Shown piece by piece: positions 1-9,278 of a DNA stretch of 64,000 bases (positions are counted from its first letter, which is position 1; each line of letters starts with the position of its first letter). The stretch covers positions 434,001 through 498,000 of the forward strand of contig NZ_BAAAFC010000001.1 in assembly GCF_039523335.1 (NCBI RefSeq), in the 5' to 3' direction. The stretch is from Marinobacter szutsaonensis (GTDB lineage Bacteria > Pseudomonadota > Gammaproteobacteria > Pseudomonadales > Oleiphilaceae). The translations under genes were made by a program, and so were the position numbers. Below the pieces are notes generated by a model, which searched no databases, was not told where the DNA came from, and worked only from the letters and a program-made list of their open reading frames with translations.

Positions 1-1564
1 CTACGCAGTCCTGGTGCAGCACGTTCGTGGCCGGTTTTACTCCGAAGGACAATATGAAAGCCCTTACGGAACCGCGCGTGAGGATGGGTATGACACGATT
101 GACTGGATAGTTTCCCAACCCTGGTCCACTGAAAAAGTTGGTACTTTCGGCTGCTCTTACCTGGGAGAAACCCAGATCATGCTCGCTGCCGAGAATCACC
201 CGAACCATATCGCCATGATTGCTGCCGGTGCCGGGGGCGCCATTGGCAAAGCCAAAGACAGTTTCGGCTATTTTGGCGTGTTCGAGAATGGGGTTTTGAA
301 CCTGGCATCGGGCCTCGGCTGGTTCACGGCGGAAACCGCCCAGGGCTTCAAGGTACCTCCCAGGCCGGATGACTATGAAGAGCGAATGCGTACCTTCATG
401 GACTACCTGCCCGTAGCCGGCATTGCGGAAAAAGTGGTTCCTTACGAAAACAACTTCGAAGACATCGTCAACCACTCACTGACAGATACCTGGTGGGACA
501 AACAAGGTACCATCGGCCCGGACGACCAGTTTTCGGTAGCCACCCTGCACATCAATGACTGGTTTGACCAGACCGCCCACGATACCTTCAGGCTCGCGGA
601 ACACATGGCAGAGAACGCCCGCCATCCCCGTGCCCGCTCCCAGCACGTCCTGATGGCTCCCGGCTTGCATTGCGGAGCGGGAAAACTGACGGAAGGCGAG
701 GTCACCATCGGCGAAATGTCATTCGATTACGTCGCCAAGGACTTCCGGCAACTCTATATCGACTGGTTTGATCATTGGCTCAAGGACAAACCGACAGAGC
801 TCCCGCCACCGTTCGAGTACTACACCATTCATTCAGCACAATGGGACAGCGCGGAGCAATGGCCACCCGCCGCGACCACACGCCAGCGCTTTGATTTGCT
901 CACGGACCATCGCCTGGAGCGAAACCAAAACCGAACAACCGAAACCAACGAACATACCGGAAACTTTCACGAGTTCACCTACGATCCCAGGGATCCAGTT
1001 CCTACCCTGGGAGGACCGATCTGTTGCACCTATCGTCCGGACGACAAGCCTGGCCCGCTCGACCAGCGACCATTGCTATCGCGCGACGATGTACTGGTCT
1101 ACTCGGGAGAACCGCTAACAGAAGCTATAGAGCTGGTTGGCAATGCAAAGATCGTTCTGTACGTCTCGACTGACGCACTGGACACGGATTTCACTGTGAA
1201 GATGGTTGACCAGTACCCCGATGGCCGGGTTTTCAACCTCCAGGACGGCGTTGTTCGCATGCGCTACCGCAATGGCGTTGAAAACCCCGACCTGGTCGAG
1301 CCCGGCCAGATCTACAGGATTGAACTGGAGATGCGCCCCATCGCCTATCGTTTCCGGGAGGGACACAGGATCCAGTTTCATATTTCCAGCAGTAACTTCC
1401 CGCGCCTGGCGCGGAACCTTAACACCGGCAAGAATGAATATAGCGACTCAGAGATAGTTGTGGCCACGAACAGAGTCTACGTGGGCGGGAACACCGGATC
1501 TTTTGTGGAGCTTCCGATCAAAGTTCCGGAGGGAGATAACGGAGGTTATCAAACCCCTGAATAA
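1..1564 (+). CDS. CocE/NonD family serine hydrolase (5' truncated by window edge)
   Basis: Alpha/beta hydrolase of the X-Pro dipeptidyl-peptidase S15/CocE group, which cleaves acyl esters or amides. The reading frame is open from base 2 with no start, and the first residues (YAVLVQHVRGR) match the interior of the family, so the N-terminus lies outside the window. The nucleophile elbow GCSYLG is encoded near 150-165, and a late MAPGLHCGAG segment near 655-685 is the likely catalytic-His region. From about 1000 the sequence becomes the beta-rich PepX-C-type jelly roll. The next gene starts 30 bp downstream on the same strand, so an operon is likely. The substrate is unknown; a role in releasing or trimming an acylated or peptide product is inference from the neighbours. 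Confidence 0.88.
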   Translation, partial: YAVLVQHVRGRFYSEGQYESPYGTAREDGYDTIDWIVSQPWSTEKVGTFGCSYLGETQIMLAAENHPNHIAMIAAGAGGAIGKAKDSFGYFGVFENGVLNLASGLGWFTAETAQGFKVPPRPDDYEERMRTFMDYLPVAGIAEKVVPYENNFEDIVNHSLTDTWWDKQGTIGPDDQFSVATLHINDWFDQTAHDTFRLAEHMAENARHPRARSQHVLMAPGLHCGAGKLTEGEVTIGEMSFDYVAKDFRQLYIDWFDHWLKDKPTELPPPFEYYTIHSAQWDSAEQWPPAATTRQRFDLLTDHRLERNQNRTTETNEHTGNFHEFTYDPRDPVPTLGGPICCTYRPDDKPGPLDQRPLLSRDDVLVYSGEPLTEAIELVGNAKIVLYVSTDALDTDFTVKMVDQYPDGRVFNLQDGVVRMRYRNGVENPDLVEPGQIYRIELEMRPIAYRFREGHRIQFHISSSNFPRLARNLNTGKNEYSDSEIVVATNRVYVGGNTGSFVELPIKVPEGDNGGYQTPE

Positions 1565-1594
1565 GACCTCATTTTCAGCAAAGGGAGTTGTGAT

Positions 1595-2389
1595 ATGTCT
1601 ACCAATTCATTTATCGACACCATCAAACAAATGCCTCCCATGCTTTCCTGGCGAGAGCACAGGTATGAACGCGAGTTCGCCCATCACACAAACAGCTTCA
1701 GAGGTGTCTTCAACAGCTTTGAAGAGGCATTGGCATCAGCCCCGAAAACCAAGGCAAAAGGCTTCAACGTCGACGAATTTGTCGGATACTTTGATAATCG
1801 ACGCAACCGACTCTTTCTCTACGACTACCCGGTTCTTTTCTGGCTGGACAGGATACTCCAAGACAAGAGCCGCGTGTTCGATATAGGCGGCAACACCGGC
1901 GTCCACTACGTCGCGTATCGACCGTATCTCCGGGCCTGGGAGCAGGTGCAATGGGAGATTTGCGAAGTCCCTGTGGTTGCTGAGGCAGGCAGAAAGTTTG
2001 CCGAACGCGAGGGCTATGCCGACCATCTCAGTTTCACCGACAACATCTGGAATGCGGATGGGGCCGACGTGGTGCTCTCTTTGGGTACCCTTCAATACAT
2101 CGATAAACCCAGCTTGCAGGACCTGCTGGCATCTCTGAAAAAGGCCCCTGACCATCTGTTGCTCGGGAAATTGCCGCTTTACAGCGGCCCCTCTTATGTC
2201 ACCTTACAGAACGGAGGGCCTCACTTTGTCGCCCAGCGAGTCTTCAACCGGGAGGACTTTCTCGGGACATTGAATGAGCTTGGTTACCGGGTAATCGATG
2301 AATGGCAGGATCCTTCGAGGTCATGCCATGTGCCATTCCATCCTGAATGCAGTGTGCCCGTTTTTACGGGGTTATACCTGTCGCACTGA
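1595..2389 (+). CDS. TIGR04325-type SAM-dependent methyltransferase
   Basis: A 264-residue protein resembling the putative methyltransferases of the TIGR04325 (LIC12133) family, often found in surface-glycan or natural-product clusters. The SAM-binding motif I is VFDIGGNTG at about residues 94-102, followed by an acidic segment and an LSLGTLQYID stretch typical of class I methyltransferase motif IV/post-IV. The start is well supported by AAGGGAG seven bases before ATG at 1595. It sits between the hydrolase gene and the phosphopantetheinyl transferase gene with short spacers, consistent with one transcript. The methyl acceptor cannot be deduced. Confidence 0.8.
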   Translation: MSTNSFIDTIKQMPPMLSWREHRYEREFAHHTNSFRGVFNSFEEALASAPKTKAKGFNVDEFVGYFDNRRNRLFLYDYPVLFWLDRILQDKSRVFDIGGNTGVHYVAYRPYLRAWEQVQWEICEVPVVAEAGRKFAEREGYADHLSFTDNIWNADGADVVLSLGTLQYIDKPSLQDLLASLKKAPDHLLLGKLPLYSGPSYVTLQNGGPHFVAQRVFNREDFLGTLNELGYRVIDEWQDPSRSCHVPFHPECSVPVFTGLYLSH

Positions 2390-2416
2390 TAGTTGAGAAC
2401 CCAGGGGCCAGATTAC

Positions 2417-3124
2417 ATGCATGACTGGACAGAGTTACAGAACCGGCTGGTTGAGGGGCTGCCCGGTGGGATCATTCTCAGGGCGGCGACGGAATTCCGG
2501 GACCACCCGTCAGAATTCGGGATTGAGGAAGCCCGTGTAGTCGCTGCCGTGGAGAAACGAAAGAACGAGTACAGGACCGGTCGCAACCTGGCGAGACAGG
2601 CGCTCGCAAACCTGGGCATTCAGCCCTGTGCCATTCCCTCTGGCCCCAAGGGTGAACCCTGTTGGCCACCGGGAATCGTGGGTAGCATCAGCCACTGTAA
2701 AGGGTTGTGCCTGGCCGCCGTGGCGCCTGAGTCAACGTTCCACTCAATTGGGGTAGACGTTGAACTGAACAAACCATTGCCGGCAGGCATACCGGAGATG
2801 ATATTCAGCGCTGAGGAATGCCTCAGGCACCCTCACCCCAATCTGATCAGCTGCCTCGACACCCTCACCTTCAGCGCGAAAGAGAGCGTCTTCAAATGCC
2901 TCTTCCCTATCGTGGGTTTTTATTTTGATTTCAAAGAAGTGAGCCTGACGTTCCAGACCCGGGACAGGCATTTCATGGCACAACTCCCGGAACGAATCGC
3001 GACAACCGTTGGCTTTGACTATCTGGACGGAAAGTATGCGGAGATTGAGGACTATATCGTTACGTTCGCGTACCTCAAAGCTTCAGGAAATCTGCGTGGA
3101 TCGCGGGGCCCCGGGGCTGCCTGA
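2417..3124 (+). CDS. 4'-phosphopantetheinyl transferase (Sfp/EntD type)
   Basis: Transfers 4'-phosphopantetheine from coenzyme A to a serine of an acyl or peptidyl carrier protein. The metal-binding signature GVDVE and the FSAKESVFK motif, with its acidic and lysine catalytic residues, are both present, preceded by a GSISHCKG segment. The length of 235 residues suits the EntD/Sfp class. The frame opens at a TTG at 2393, but ATG 2417 is preferred because a purine-rich AGGGG lies upstream at normal distance while nothing suitable precedes the TTG. It starts 27 bp after the methyltransferase stop. Its presence implies a carrier-protein system (NRPS, PKS or fatty acid) nearby, probably to the left of the window. 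Confidence 0.88.
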   Translation: MHDWTELQNRLVEGLPGGIILRAATEFRDHPSEFGIEEARVVAAVEKRKNEYRTGRNLARQALANLGIQPCAIPSGPKGEPCWPPGIVGSISHCKGLCLAAVAPESTFHSIGVDVELNKPLPAGIPEMIFSAEECLRHPHPNLISCLDTLTFSAKESVFKCLFPIVGFYFDFKEVSLTFQTRDRHFMAQLPERIATTVGFDYLDGKYAEIEDYIVTFAYLKASGNLRGSRGPGAA

Positions 3125-3295
3125 CGACATAGTGTGCTGCACGGCTTCGACCCATGTCGATAAATTTTACAGTCCGCGAATGGCGCTGCTCTGCAGCCCT
3201 CGCAATTACAGCACTGGTGCAATCTTTGCTTTTGTTCCTGAATGCATCATCCAAAGGAGTCGCCCCAAACAGGGCTGCAATGGAGAACAACGAGC

Positions 3296-4264
3296 ATGGG
3301 CACAGCCGAAATTGTATCCTCAGTCCTTCCAGGCAACCAATCCGAGCCCGAGCGCGCCGTCGATGCCGCTGGCAAGTTCCGGGTTTGGGTGGAAAACGAA
3401 GCAGAGTTCACTCTGGACCGGTGCTCCCTGCTACACCACAATTTCCATCAGCACCCGCTGCTGCAGCTCAATGAACTCGAAGCACTCGCCCAACGGTTAC
3501 TGCCGCTGAGACAATGTCGGTTTATCGCCCCCGGGACCAGGCAAGATTCGGCATTCATACATCATGCTGAAAGCCCGGATGGTCGAGACCTTCAAGAGGT
3601 ATTCCGCAACATTTCACAACCAGGGTCCTGGATTGCTCTGTACAACGCGGAAACGGACCCGAAATACGCGGGGCTGGTCAAAGAGGCGCTTGCATCGGTC
3701 GAACATCTGGTAGACCGTGAACAGCCGGGCATTTTCAGCCCTCAGGCGTTTATTTTTGTTTCGGCACCACCCTCGGTTACCCCGTTTCATATCGACCGGG
3801 AAAACAACTTCTGGCTTCAGATTCACGGCCGAAAGACCATGAACGTCTGGGACGCCCATGACAGAAGCATCATCCCCTCGTCCACCGTCGAGAATTTCAT
3901 CATCGACAAGTCCCTGCACGACGTAAACCTGAAGGACGAGTTCAAAGCAGCAAGATACGAGTGGGATCTCGGTCCTGGAGAGGGCGTTTATTTCCCGAGC
4001 ACATCGCCCCATGCAACACGGACTGACGACAGCTGGGTTACCGAGGAAAATGCTGTGTCCGTCTCAATCGGCATTGTTTTCTATACTGAGAAAACACGAA
4101 AGGATGCTTATATCCATGCCTGCAACAGGTTTTTACGACGACTCGGGGTGAGGCCCAGATTCCCTGGGGAGTCCAGCTTTGACACCATCAAATATTTACT
4201 TGGCAGGGTGATTGTCAAAGCCAAGAAAAGGCTTAGGGGTTATCGACCGCCAACCGGGTTCTAG
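3296..4264 (+). CDS. JmjC/cupin-8-like Fe(II)/2-oxoglutarate oxygenase
   Basis: A 322-residue cupin-like protein. The segment PFHIDRENNFWLQIHGRKT carries the HxD pair expected to bind iron, and SPHAT further on supplies the distal histidine, with GPGEGVYFPS before it, as in JmjC/cupin-8 proteins. Family members hydroxylate amino-acid side chains or small molecules. The frame is open from 3242, but ATG 3296 has GGAG ten bases upstream and is preferred. The basic C-terminus (KAKKRLRGYRPP) is distinctive. It is the last gene of the rightward group at the left edge. The substrate is unknown; tailoring of a carrier-bound product is inference. Confidence 0.75.
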   Translation: MGTAEIVSSVLPGNQSEPERAVDAAGKFRVWVENEAEFTLDRCSLLHHNFHQHPLLQLNELEALAQRLLPLRQCRFIAPGTRQDSAFIHHAESPDGRDLQEVFRNISQPGSWIALYNAETDPKYAGLVKEALASVEHLVDREQPGIFSPQAFIFVSAPPSVTPFHIDRENNFWLQIHGRKTMNVWDAHDRSIIPSSTVENFIIDKSLHDVNLKDEFKAARYEWDLGPGEGVYFPSTSPHATRTDDSWVTEENAVSVSIGIVFYTEKTRKDAYIHACNRFLRRLGVRPRFPGESSFDTIKYLLGRVIVKAKKRLRGYRPPTGF

Positions 4265-4653
4265 GAATGAATTCACGTTTACAACAGTAATGTCGGAGGT
4301 GTTCGAATGACTCTCGGCCAATTTGTTGATTAGCGTTTTCTGGAAAGCCCCTCTAAAAATGGGGGGGGGATTACCACTAGCCGTCTACCCCATCCATTGG
4401 TGATTTGGCAAGTCTTCCAGGGTATCCAGGAAACCTGGATACCATTAAAATTCGGACTTTTCTTCAACAAACCATAAGTAGTTCCAAACCTAGGATTCGA
4501 CGCATAGACTTTGCACTCGCCCTCCCCTCGAGCTCTTTCGAAATAATACAAAGCCGTACATAACCAATCATTCCAAGCAAGAAGTGGAAGCAGTCAGGAA
4601 CTAAGCCGATACTCTATTTTTGAGACTCCTTTCGAAGGGAAAGAGGGCAAGGT
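4265..4653. other. Intergenic region between oxygenase and PA14 lipoprotein genes
   Basis: A 389-bp spacer with no supportable gene. It contains a G run (GGGGGGGG near 4362) facing a CCCC stretch and a perfect inverted repeat at 4421-4443. The last 50 bases are purine-rich (GAAGGGAAAGAGGGCAAGG) and supply the ribosome binding site for the lipoprotein gene. An 73-codon frame on the - strand has no ribosome binding site or recognisable content and was not called. Confidence 0.5.
4421..4443. repeat. Perfect 10-bp inverted repeat (stem-loop)
   Basis: GGTATCCAGG, a 3-base AAA loop, then CCTGGATACC: a perfect 10-bp stem. No run of T follows on either side, so it is not a standard intrinsic terminator. 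It could be a degenerate terminator, a protein-binding site or a mobile-element remnant. Confidence 0.6.
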
Positions 4654-6636
4654 ATGGATGCGCTGAAACTTTTGGGAATTATGGCCGCTCTCGTCTTAGT
4701 ATCCGGCTGCCAAATGTTTGGTTACCAAAAAATCGAGAGACTTCCCCCAACTGCAGCTGAGCCTACTGCGAGCGTAAACGGGATGGTCAACGCTTGGTTT
4801 TTTGACGGCATAGCCGGATATAATGTCAGCAATCTCACAAGCTCTCAACTTTTTCCAGAAAACCCGACCGATACGACGGAGCTGACGTCATTATCGTTTT
4901 CCGGACAAAGGGGCTCCGATTACGGAACTCTGGTGAGAGGATTCATCGAGCCGCCAGCAAGTGGAACATTTCGTTTTTGGGTAAGTGGCGACGATGAAAC
5001 ACAATTCTGGCTTAGCTCATCTGACCGCACTGCCGACAAAACGCTTCTCGCAAGTGTACCGGAATGGACATACCCCGAAGAGTACGACAAATACAGTTCT
5101 CAAGGCTCCCCTACAGTCTCACTTGTCTCTGGGAACAAATATTATTTTGAAATTCTCCACAAAGAAAGCGGCGGAGATGACCATTTCAGCGTAGCGTGGG
5201 AAGGTCCGGGTATAAGCAGACAGACTGTATCCGGAACCTATCTGTTTTCCTGGGCTACCGAACAACAGTCCATATCAGAAGATCAAAACTCGCAAGAAGC
5301 TTATTCTCTCGGCTATAGAGTCGGCTTTTTTGATGCAGAACAGGACCTTGCTTTCAATCCGGCATTTCCTCCATTAGATGAAGACAGTGATGGACTCTAT
5401 GACAATTGGGAAGTCGTGATGGGGCTGAGTACATCAGATCCCGCAGACGCCACATCAGACAACGATAGCGACCTTCTAACCGCAGCAGACGAGTTTCTCA
5501 TAGGTACATCTGCCACTCTGGCCGACACAGACGGTGATGGCATACCAGACGGAGCAGAATATGCTTACCAGCTTGACCCTCTTGACTCATCAGACGCAAC
5601 GGAAGATCTAGATGGAGATGGATTTACCAACTTTGATGAGTACTTAGCAGGCACTGATTTGAATAATTCCCAAGACTTTGTGTCCGGCGATCGTTCCGAT
5701 GTAGTGGGCAAGTATATATCTGGATTCTCCGGGCAGTATTTCACTGGGACCAATTTCGACTCGTTTGTTACCGCCCTACCAGAACAAACCATACAGTTTG
5801 ATTGGGGCTCAGGTGCACCTCTGGATGGTATGCCTGCAGATCGTTTCAGTGTTCGATGGCAGGGGGTATTTGAAGCCCCGCATGGATCGGGAACGCGAGA
5901 TTACAGGTTCAGCGTGAGAACAGATGACGGCGTCAGACTGATGTTGGGTAGTCAATTGGTGATCGATCGGTGGGTCGACCGGGGAGCAACGACCAACAGC
6001 GTCACGAGGAACCTGAACTCCGGAGAACAAATTCCTATAACTCTCGAGTACTATGAGAACGGCGGTGCTGCTATCGCCCAGCTCTCGATCACCGATCTTT
6101 CTTCCCAACAAACCATAAGCCAGACATCATCTGTCAGCTCACCGGATATGAACATTGTCAGTGAGGCTGATAGCGACGACGACGGAGTGCCAGACTACTG
6201 GGAATTAACCTACGGAACTGACGCGTTTGCCTACGATTCAGACGAGGTGCTCAACAGCGAGGGAGTTACCAGCCTGCAGGCGTACACCAGCGGTCTCTCT
6301 CCTTACACGCTGGAATCCGTTAGTGGATCAGAGCCCGGCACGGCAGATGGAACCGTCACAGACTCAACTGCAGCATCTACGGTCACAGTATCCTGGACCG
6401 CTCCGGCAACCCGAGTAGATGGCACATCGTTTTCGTTGGGTGAGATAGATTACTATGTACTGAGCTACGGTAGTTCCACAGATGCGATGACTAATAAGGT
6501 CGAAGTGCCCGGAGAAGAAGTCTCTTACACGTTCGAGGGACTGGAACCTGGCACTTGGTATTTTACTATTCAGGTCGTAGATACTCAGGGCTTGGCCAGT
6601 GAGCGGGCTCAGCCAGTGAGTTACACTGTAAAGTAA
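4654..6636 (+). CDS. Surface lipoprotein with two PA14 domains, calcium repeats and a fibronectin III domain
   Basis: A 660-residue lipoprotein. The N-terminus ends in the lipobox LVSGC at residues 15-19, so it is probably attached to the outer membrane. Domain order: PA14-like carbohydrate-binding domain (about 45-200), calcium-binding thrombospondin-3-like repeats with DEDSDG, DNDSD, DTDGDG and DLDGDG loops (about 243-335), a second PA14-like domain with SVRTDDGVRL (about 350-490), another DSDDDG loop near 508, and a C-terminal fibronectin III domain (about 575-660). This suits calcium-dependent binding of glycans at the cell surface. It lies at the edge of the polysaccharide locus, so binding the exported polymer is a plausible inference. 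Base composition is less GC-rich than the right half of the window. Confidence 0.82.
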   Translation: MDALKLLGIMAALVLVSGCQMFGYQKIERLPPTAAEPTASVNGMVNAWFFDGIAGYNVSNLTSSQLFPENPTDTTELTSLSFSGQRGSDYGTLVRGFIEPPASGTFRFWVSGDDETQFWLSSSDRTADKTLLASVPEWTYPEEYDKYSSQGSPTVSLVSGNKYYFEILHKESGGDDHFSVAWEGPGISRQTVSGTYLFSWATEQQSISEDQNSQEAYSLGYRVGFFDAEQDLAFNPAFPPLDEDSDGLYDNWEVVMGLSTSDPADATSDNDSDLLTAADEFLIGTSATLADTDGDGIPDGAEYAYQLDPLDSSDATEDLDGDGFTNFDEYLAGTDLNNSQDFVSGDRSDVVGKYISGFSGQYFTGTNFDSFVTALPEQTIQFDWGSGAPLDGMPADRFSVRWQGVFEAPHGSGTRDYRFSVRTDDGVRLMLGSQLVIDRWVDRGATTNSVTRNLNSGEQIPITLEYYENGGAAIAQLSITDLSSQQTISQTSSVSSPDMNIVSEADSDDDGVPDYWELTYGTDAFAYDSDEVLNSEGVTSLQAYTSGLSPYTLESVSGSEPGTADGTVTDSTAASTVTVSWTAPATRVDGTSFSLGEIDYYVLSYGSSTDAMTNKVEVPGEEVSYTFEGLEPGTWYFTIQVVDTQGLASERAQPVSYTVK

Positions 6637-6759
6637 TCTTTGAGCACGGACACCCTCGCCTCTAACCATTACATATGACATCAGCCAAGAGGACCACGGC
6701 GTCCATGAGGCATCGGTGCAGGAGAACTTTTCATTCATGGAGTTCGGTTCGATGTGACG

Positions 6760-7908
6760 TCACTCGCTGTTCATACCCTTAAAAACCGACACGATGACTT
6801 CCACATCTTTTTCAGTTACGCCTTCGTGTGTTGGGAGAGTTACAAGGCGTGAGGCGAAATCCGTTGCCTCCGGGTAAGCACCGGCTAACAAATGATTCAC
6901 CGCAGGAGCGTCGACAATCTCGGGAAGAACCCGTTCGTAAAATGCGTTGGCACCGATGCCATTCTCATTCAATTTTTTCACAGCCTCATTTCTTTGGCAT
7001 TCATGTGGGGCCAACAAGGCAAACCTGAGTCGTGGTAGACGGTCGTTCGAATTACGACTCCCAATGATCGTCCAGCCCGCTTTTTCAACAAAAGCCAAGC
7101 GTTGGCTATACAACAGATGAACCGGCTCCCGTCGATAAAAGGCTTTTATCCCTCCCGCCAACAAGGATGCAGGAACTTCCAGCCTGCGAATTCTTCCCAA
7201 TGGTCGAAATCGAGTCTGTCCAATATGCAGAAACGGCAGGTTTTCCAGCACGGGATACATATAGCGGGATAGAAAAACATTAAAAGCCAACCGCTTAACG
7301 TCCCACATAAAGCCAGAATGCTTTGGCAAGGCCGAGTATTTGGAGCGAAGCTCCTCCACCACGGTTGGCCAGGAACGTCTGATCAAGAGTGCTCCTCCCC
7401 CCATCAGGTTTATCGGCTTGCCTCGACCAAAACTCAATACGACGAAATCAGCAAAACCATGGCGAGAACTCGAAGGGGGGAAACATTGGGCCGAATCTTC
7501 AATCAGAATTACACCTTTATCCGAACAAATCCTGGCAAGCTGGGGGAGCCTCTCATACGACCCAAGAAAATTTACCGCTATGATCGCCACCGTCCGGGCA
7601 TTTAAAGCCCCTATAATCCCCTTTTCATCCATTACCGGTCGATCCTTGGCGAAATCCACTAGTACCGGACGGGCATTCTGGGCCACGACGGCTGAAATCA
7701 AGTCAGGGCAACCATAAGCAGGAATAATGACTTCAGGTATCCCGGAAACCGCTTTCATAGTGATAGCAGCCTGAACGGCCATTGATAAAGCTTCCGTCCC
7801 TGAACCGGTGAACAACGTTGTGTAGCTGTCATCCCACGGAAGGGAAAGGTTGTCAACGTGTTCTGGCTCGGGTACGAAGCTACCGACCGGTCTGACTTTG
7901 GCAAACAT
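6760..7908 (-). CDS. DegT/DnrJ/EryC1/StrS-type PLP aminotransferase
   Basis: A 382-residue sugar aminotransferase-like protein of the fold I PLP family, which aminates keto sugars of nucleotide-activated donors. Visible motifs are FTGSGTEAL near residue 33, the EDSAQ segment with the PLP-interacting Asp near 138, and SFGRGKPINLMGGG with the expected Schiff-base Lys at 164. It follows the glycosyltransferase gene at 7931 by 22 bp on the same strand, so the two are likely co-transcribed. The SFGRGK motif varies from the common SFxxxK, so the exact substrate, or a non-sugar role, remains open. Confidence 0.82.
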   Translation of the reverse strand: MFAKVRPVGSFVPEPEHVDNLSLPWDDSYTTLFTGSGTEALSMAVQAAITMKAVSGIPEVIIPAYGCPDLISAVVAQNARPVLVDFAKDRPVMDEKGIIGALNARTVAIIAVNFLGSYERLPQLARICSDKGVILIEDSAQCFPPSSSRHGFADFVVLSFGRGKPINLMGGGALLIRRSWPTVVEELRSKYSALPKHSGFMWDVKRLAFNVFLSRYMYPVLENLPFLHIGQTRFRPLGRIRRLEVPASLLAGGIKAFYRREPVHLLYSQRLAFVEKAGWTIIGSRNSNDRLPRLRFALLAPHECQRNEAVKKLNENGIGANAFYERVLPEIVDAPAVNHLLAGAYPEATDFASRLVTLPTHEGVTEKDVEVIVSVFKGMNSE

Positions 7909-7930
7909 GAGAACCCACCCTACTAATGAG

Positions 7931-9082
7931 TCAACGCTGGGAGGGTGCCCAGACAGTCATACGCTGCCCACTCAGGAACTTCAATGTTGCGTGGGCTACA
8001 GCCAGATTTACCTGGACTAAGAAATACGGAATTTTTATAACTGAATAGTCACGAATAGATGGAGCAAAGAAACCGACGATTACAAGGCCATAAAAGGCTA
8101 GCTGAAGCACCAATGCCAGAAGGTATATGCCGCCCTTGCCTACCAGAGTAAACGACACGGCGAGCAGTAGTATCTGAAACCAGGGAACAGCCCACCGCAT
8201 CAGTTTGTGCCCAAAAACCTGAAATGAAAACCAACCAAACTTAAAGGGATTGAGAACGTCCGGATGACGGCTCAGTGCTGTCAGCCCCCTGATGATGGTT
8301 CTTACCTTGCGCTGATACTCTTTCGAAGCGTCTGCCACATCCTGATAGAATCCCAGAACATCAGGAGCCGTGACGGCAACTAGTCCCTGGCGGGCACTGT
8401 TAAGAGCCGTATTGAAGTCACTGGGACAATAAATATCCCACTGAGCACATACCTCTCGTCGTGCTGCGAAAAAAGACCCACTGAGCCCAACCAGCCCGGC
8501 TCTATCCGACTCGAGGCGCCTCAGCCACATTTCATAGCGCACGTAAGCACCCTCTCCCACTACGCGGCCATCGCGGCTCACGAAACGGTCTTCGCTTGAA
8601 ACAGCTCCGACAGAGGGGTTATCAAAGTACCGCACCATCCGCGCTACCGCATCTTCAGGAATAGACGTTGCTACGTCCGAAAACACAATAATATCGCCGG
8701 TTGCCATTGCAATAGCGTCTTTCTGCGCGTTCTCTTTTCCTAGCCTTTCATTGGTTCTGGAAAGCAGAATGCCCGCGTTCCCGTACTCCCGAACAATATC
8801 GTCGGTCCCATCAGAGGAACAATCCGAAGCCACAATGATTTGAAGATCTGGATAAACTAGCTCCAAAGTGTTCTCAAGCTTTCTCCGAATGCGCTTGGCT
8901 TCATTGTGTGCTGTGACAATTAACGAGACTGAAGGTGACACACGTTCTGTATCTATCGTCAAAGAGCTGTCTGCAGACTCCGGCAATGCCATTCTAATTG
9001 GCACCACCATCATCACCAGCGGATAAATAAAATAGCTAAACAGAGACCCGAATACCGCAAACCAAAACACCGCTTCCAACAT
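7931..9082 (-). CDS. Membrane-anchored glycosyltransferase family 2
   Basis: An inverting family 2 glycosyltransferase. SVSLIVTAHNEAKRIRRKLE opens the nucleotide-binding fold, ASDCSSDGTDD follows, and FSDVATSIPEDA is in the place of the DxD region. At least one hydrophobic segment lies at the N-terminus, and several lie at the C-terminus, so the enzyme is probably held in the inner membrane with a cytoplasmic active site. The frame is open to 9157; ATG 9082 is preferred because MLEAVFWFAVF begins the membrane segment and AGGG lies just upstream. ATG 9091 is an alternative. It is divergent from the deacetylase gene at 9279. Confidence 0.85.
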   Translation of the reverse strand: MLEAVFWFAVFGSLFSYFIYPLVMMVVPIRMALPESADSSLTIDTERVSPSVSLIVTAHNEAKRIRRKLENTLELVYPDLQIIVASDCSSDGTDDIVREYGNAGILLSRTNERLGKENAQKDAIAMATGDIIVFSDVATSIPEDAVARMVRYFDNPSVGAVSSEDRFVSRDGRVVGEGAYVRYEMWLRRLESDRAGLVGLSGSFFAARREVCAQWDIYCPSDFNTALNSARQGLVAVTAPDVLGFYQDVADASKEYQRKVRTIIRGLTALSRHPDVLNPFKFGWFSFQVFGHKLMRWAVPWFQILLLAVSFTLVGKGGIYLLALVLQLAFYGLVIVGFFAPSIRDYSVIKIPYFLVQVNLAVAHATLKFLSGQRMTVWAPSQR

Positions 9083-9278
9083 CCAAATCATCCCTGTATC
9101 TGAACGAACCTGAAAGAAAATAATAGCACAGCAGCTCTGTGGAAATGATCCATTCAAACCGACTCGGGGTTGCTTTCAAGCATAATGACAGGGCCTGCAG
9201 TAAATGGCACAATCTTCATGCAACTCAACGGAATATTGGTCGCCTAAGGCCTCCCGTGTTTTGCATCAAGGAGGATTG

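Noticed and set aside
4330..4551. 73-codon frame on the - strand
   Set aside because: No ribosome binding site or domain, lies in an AT-rich spacer and overlaps the inverted repeat.
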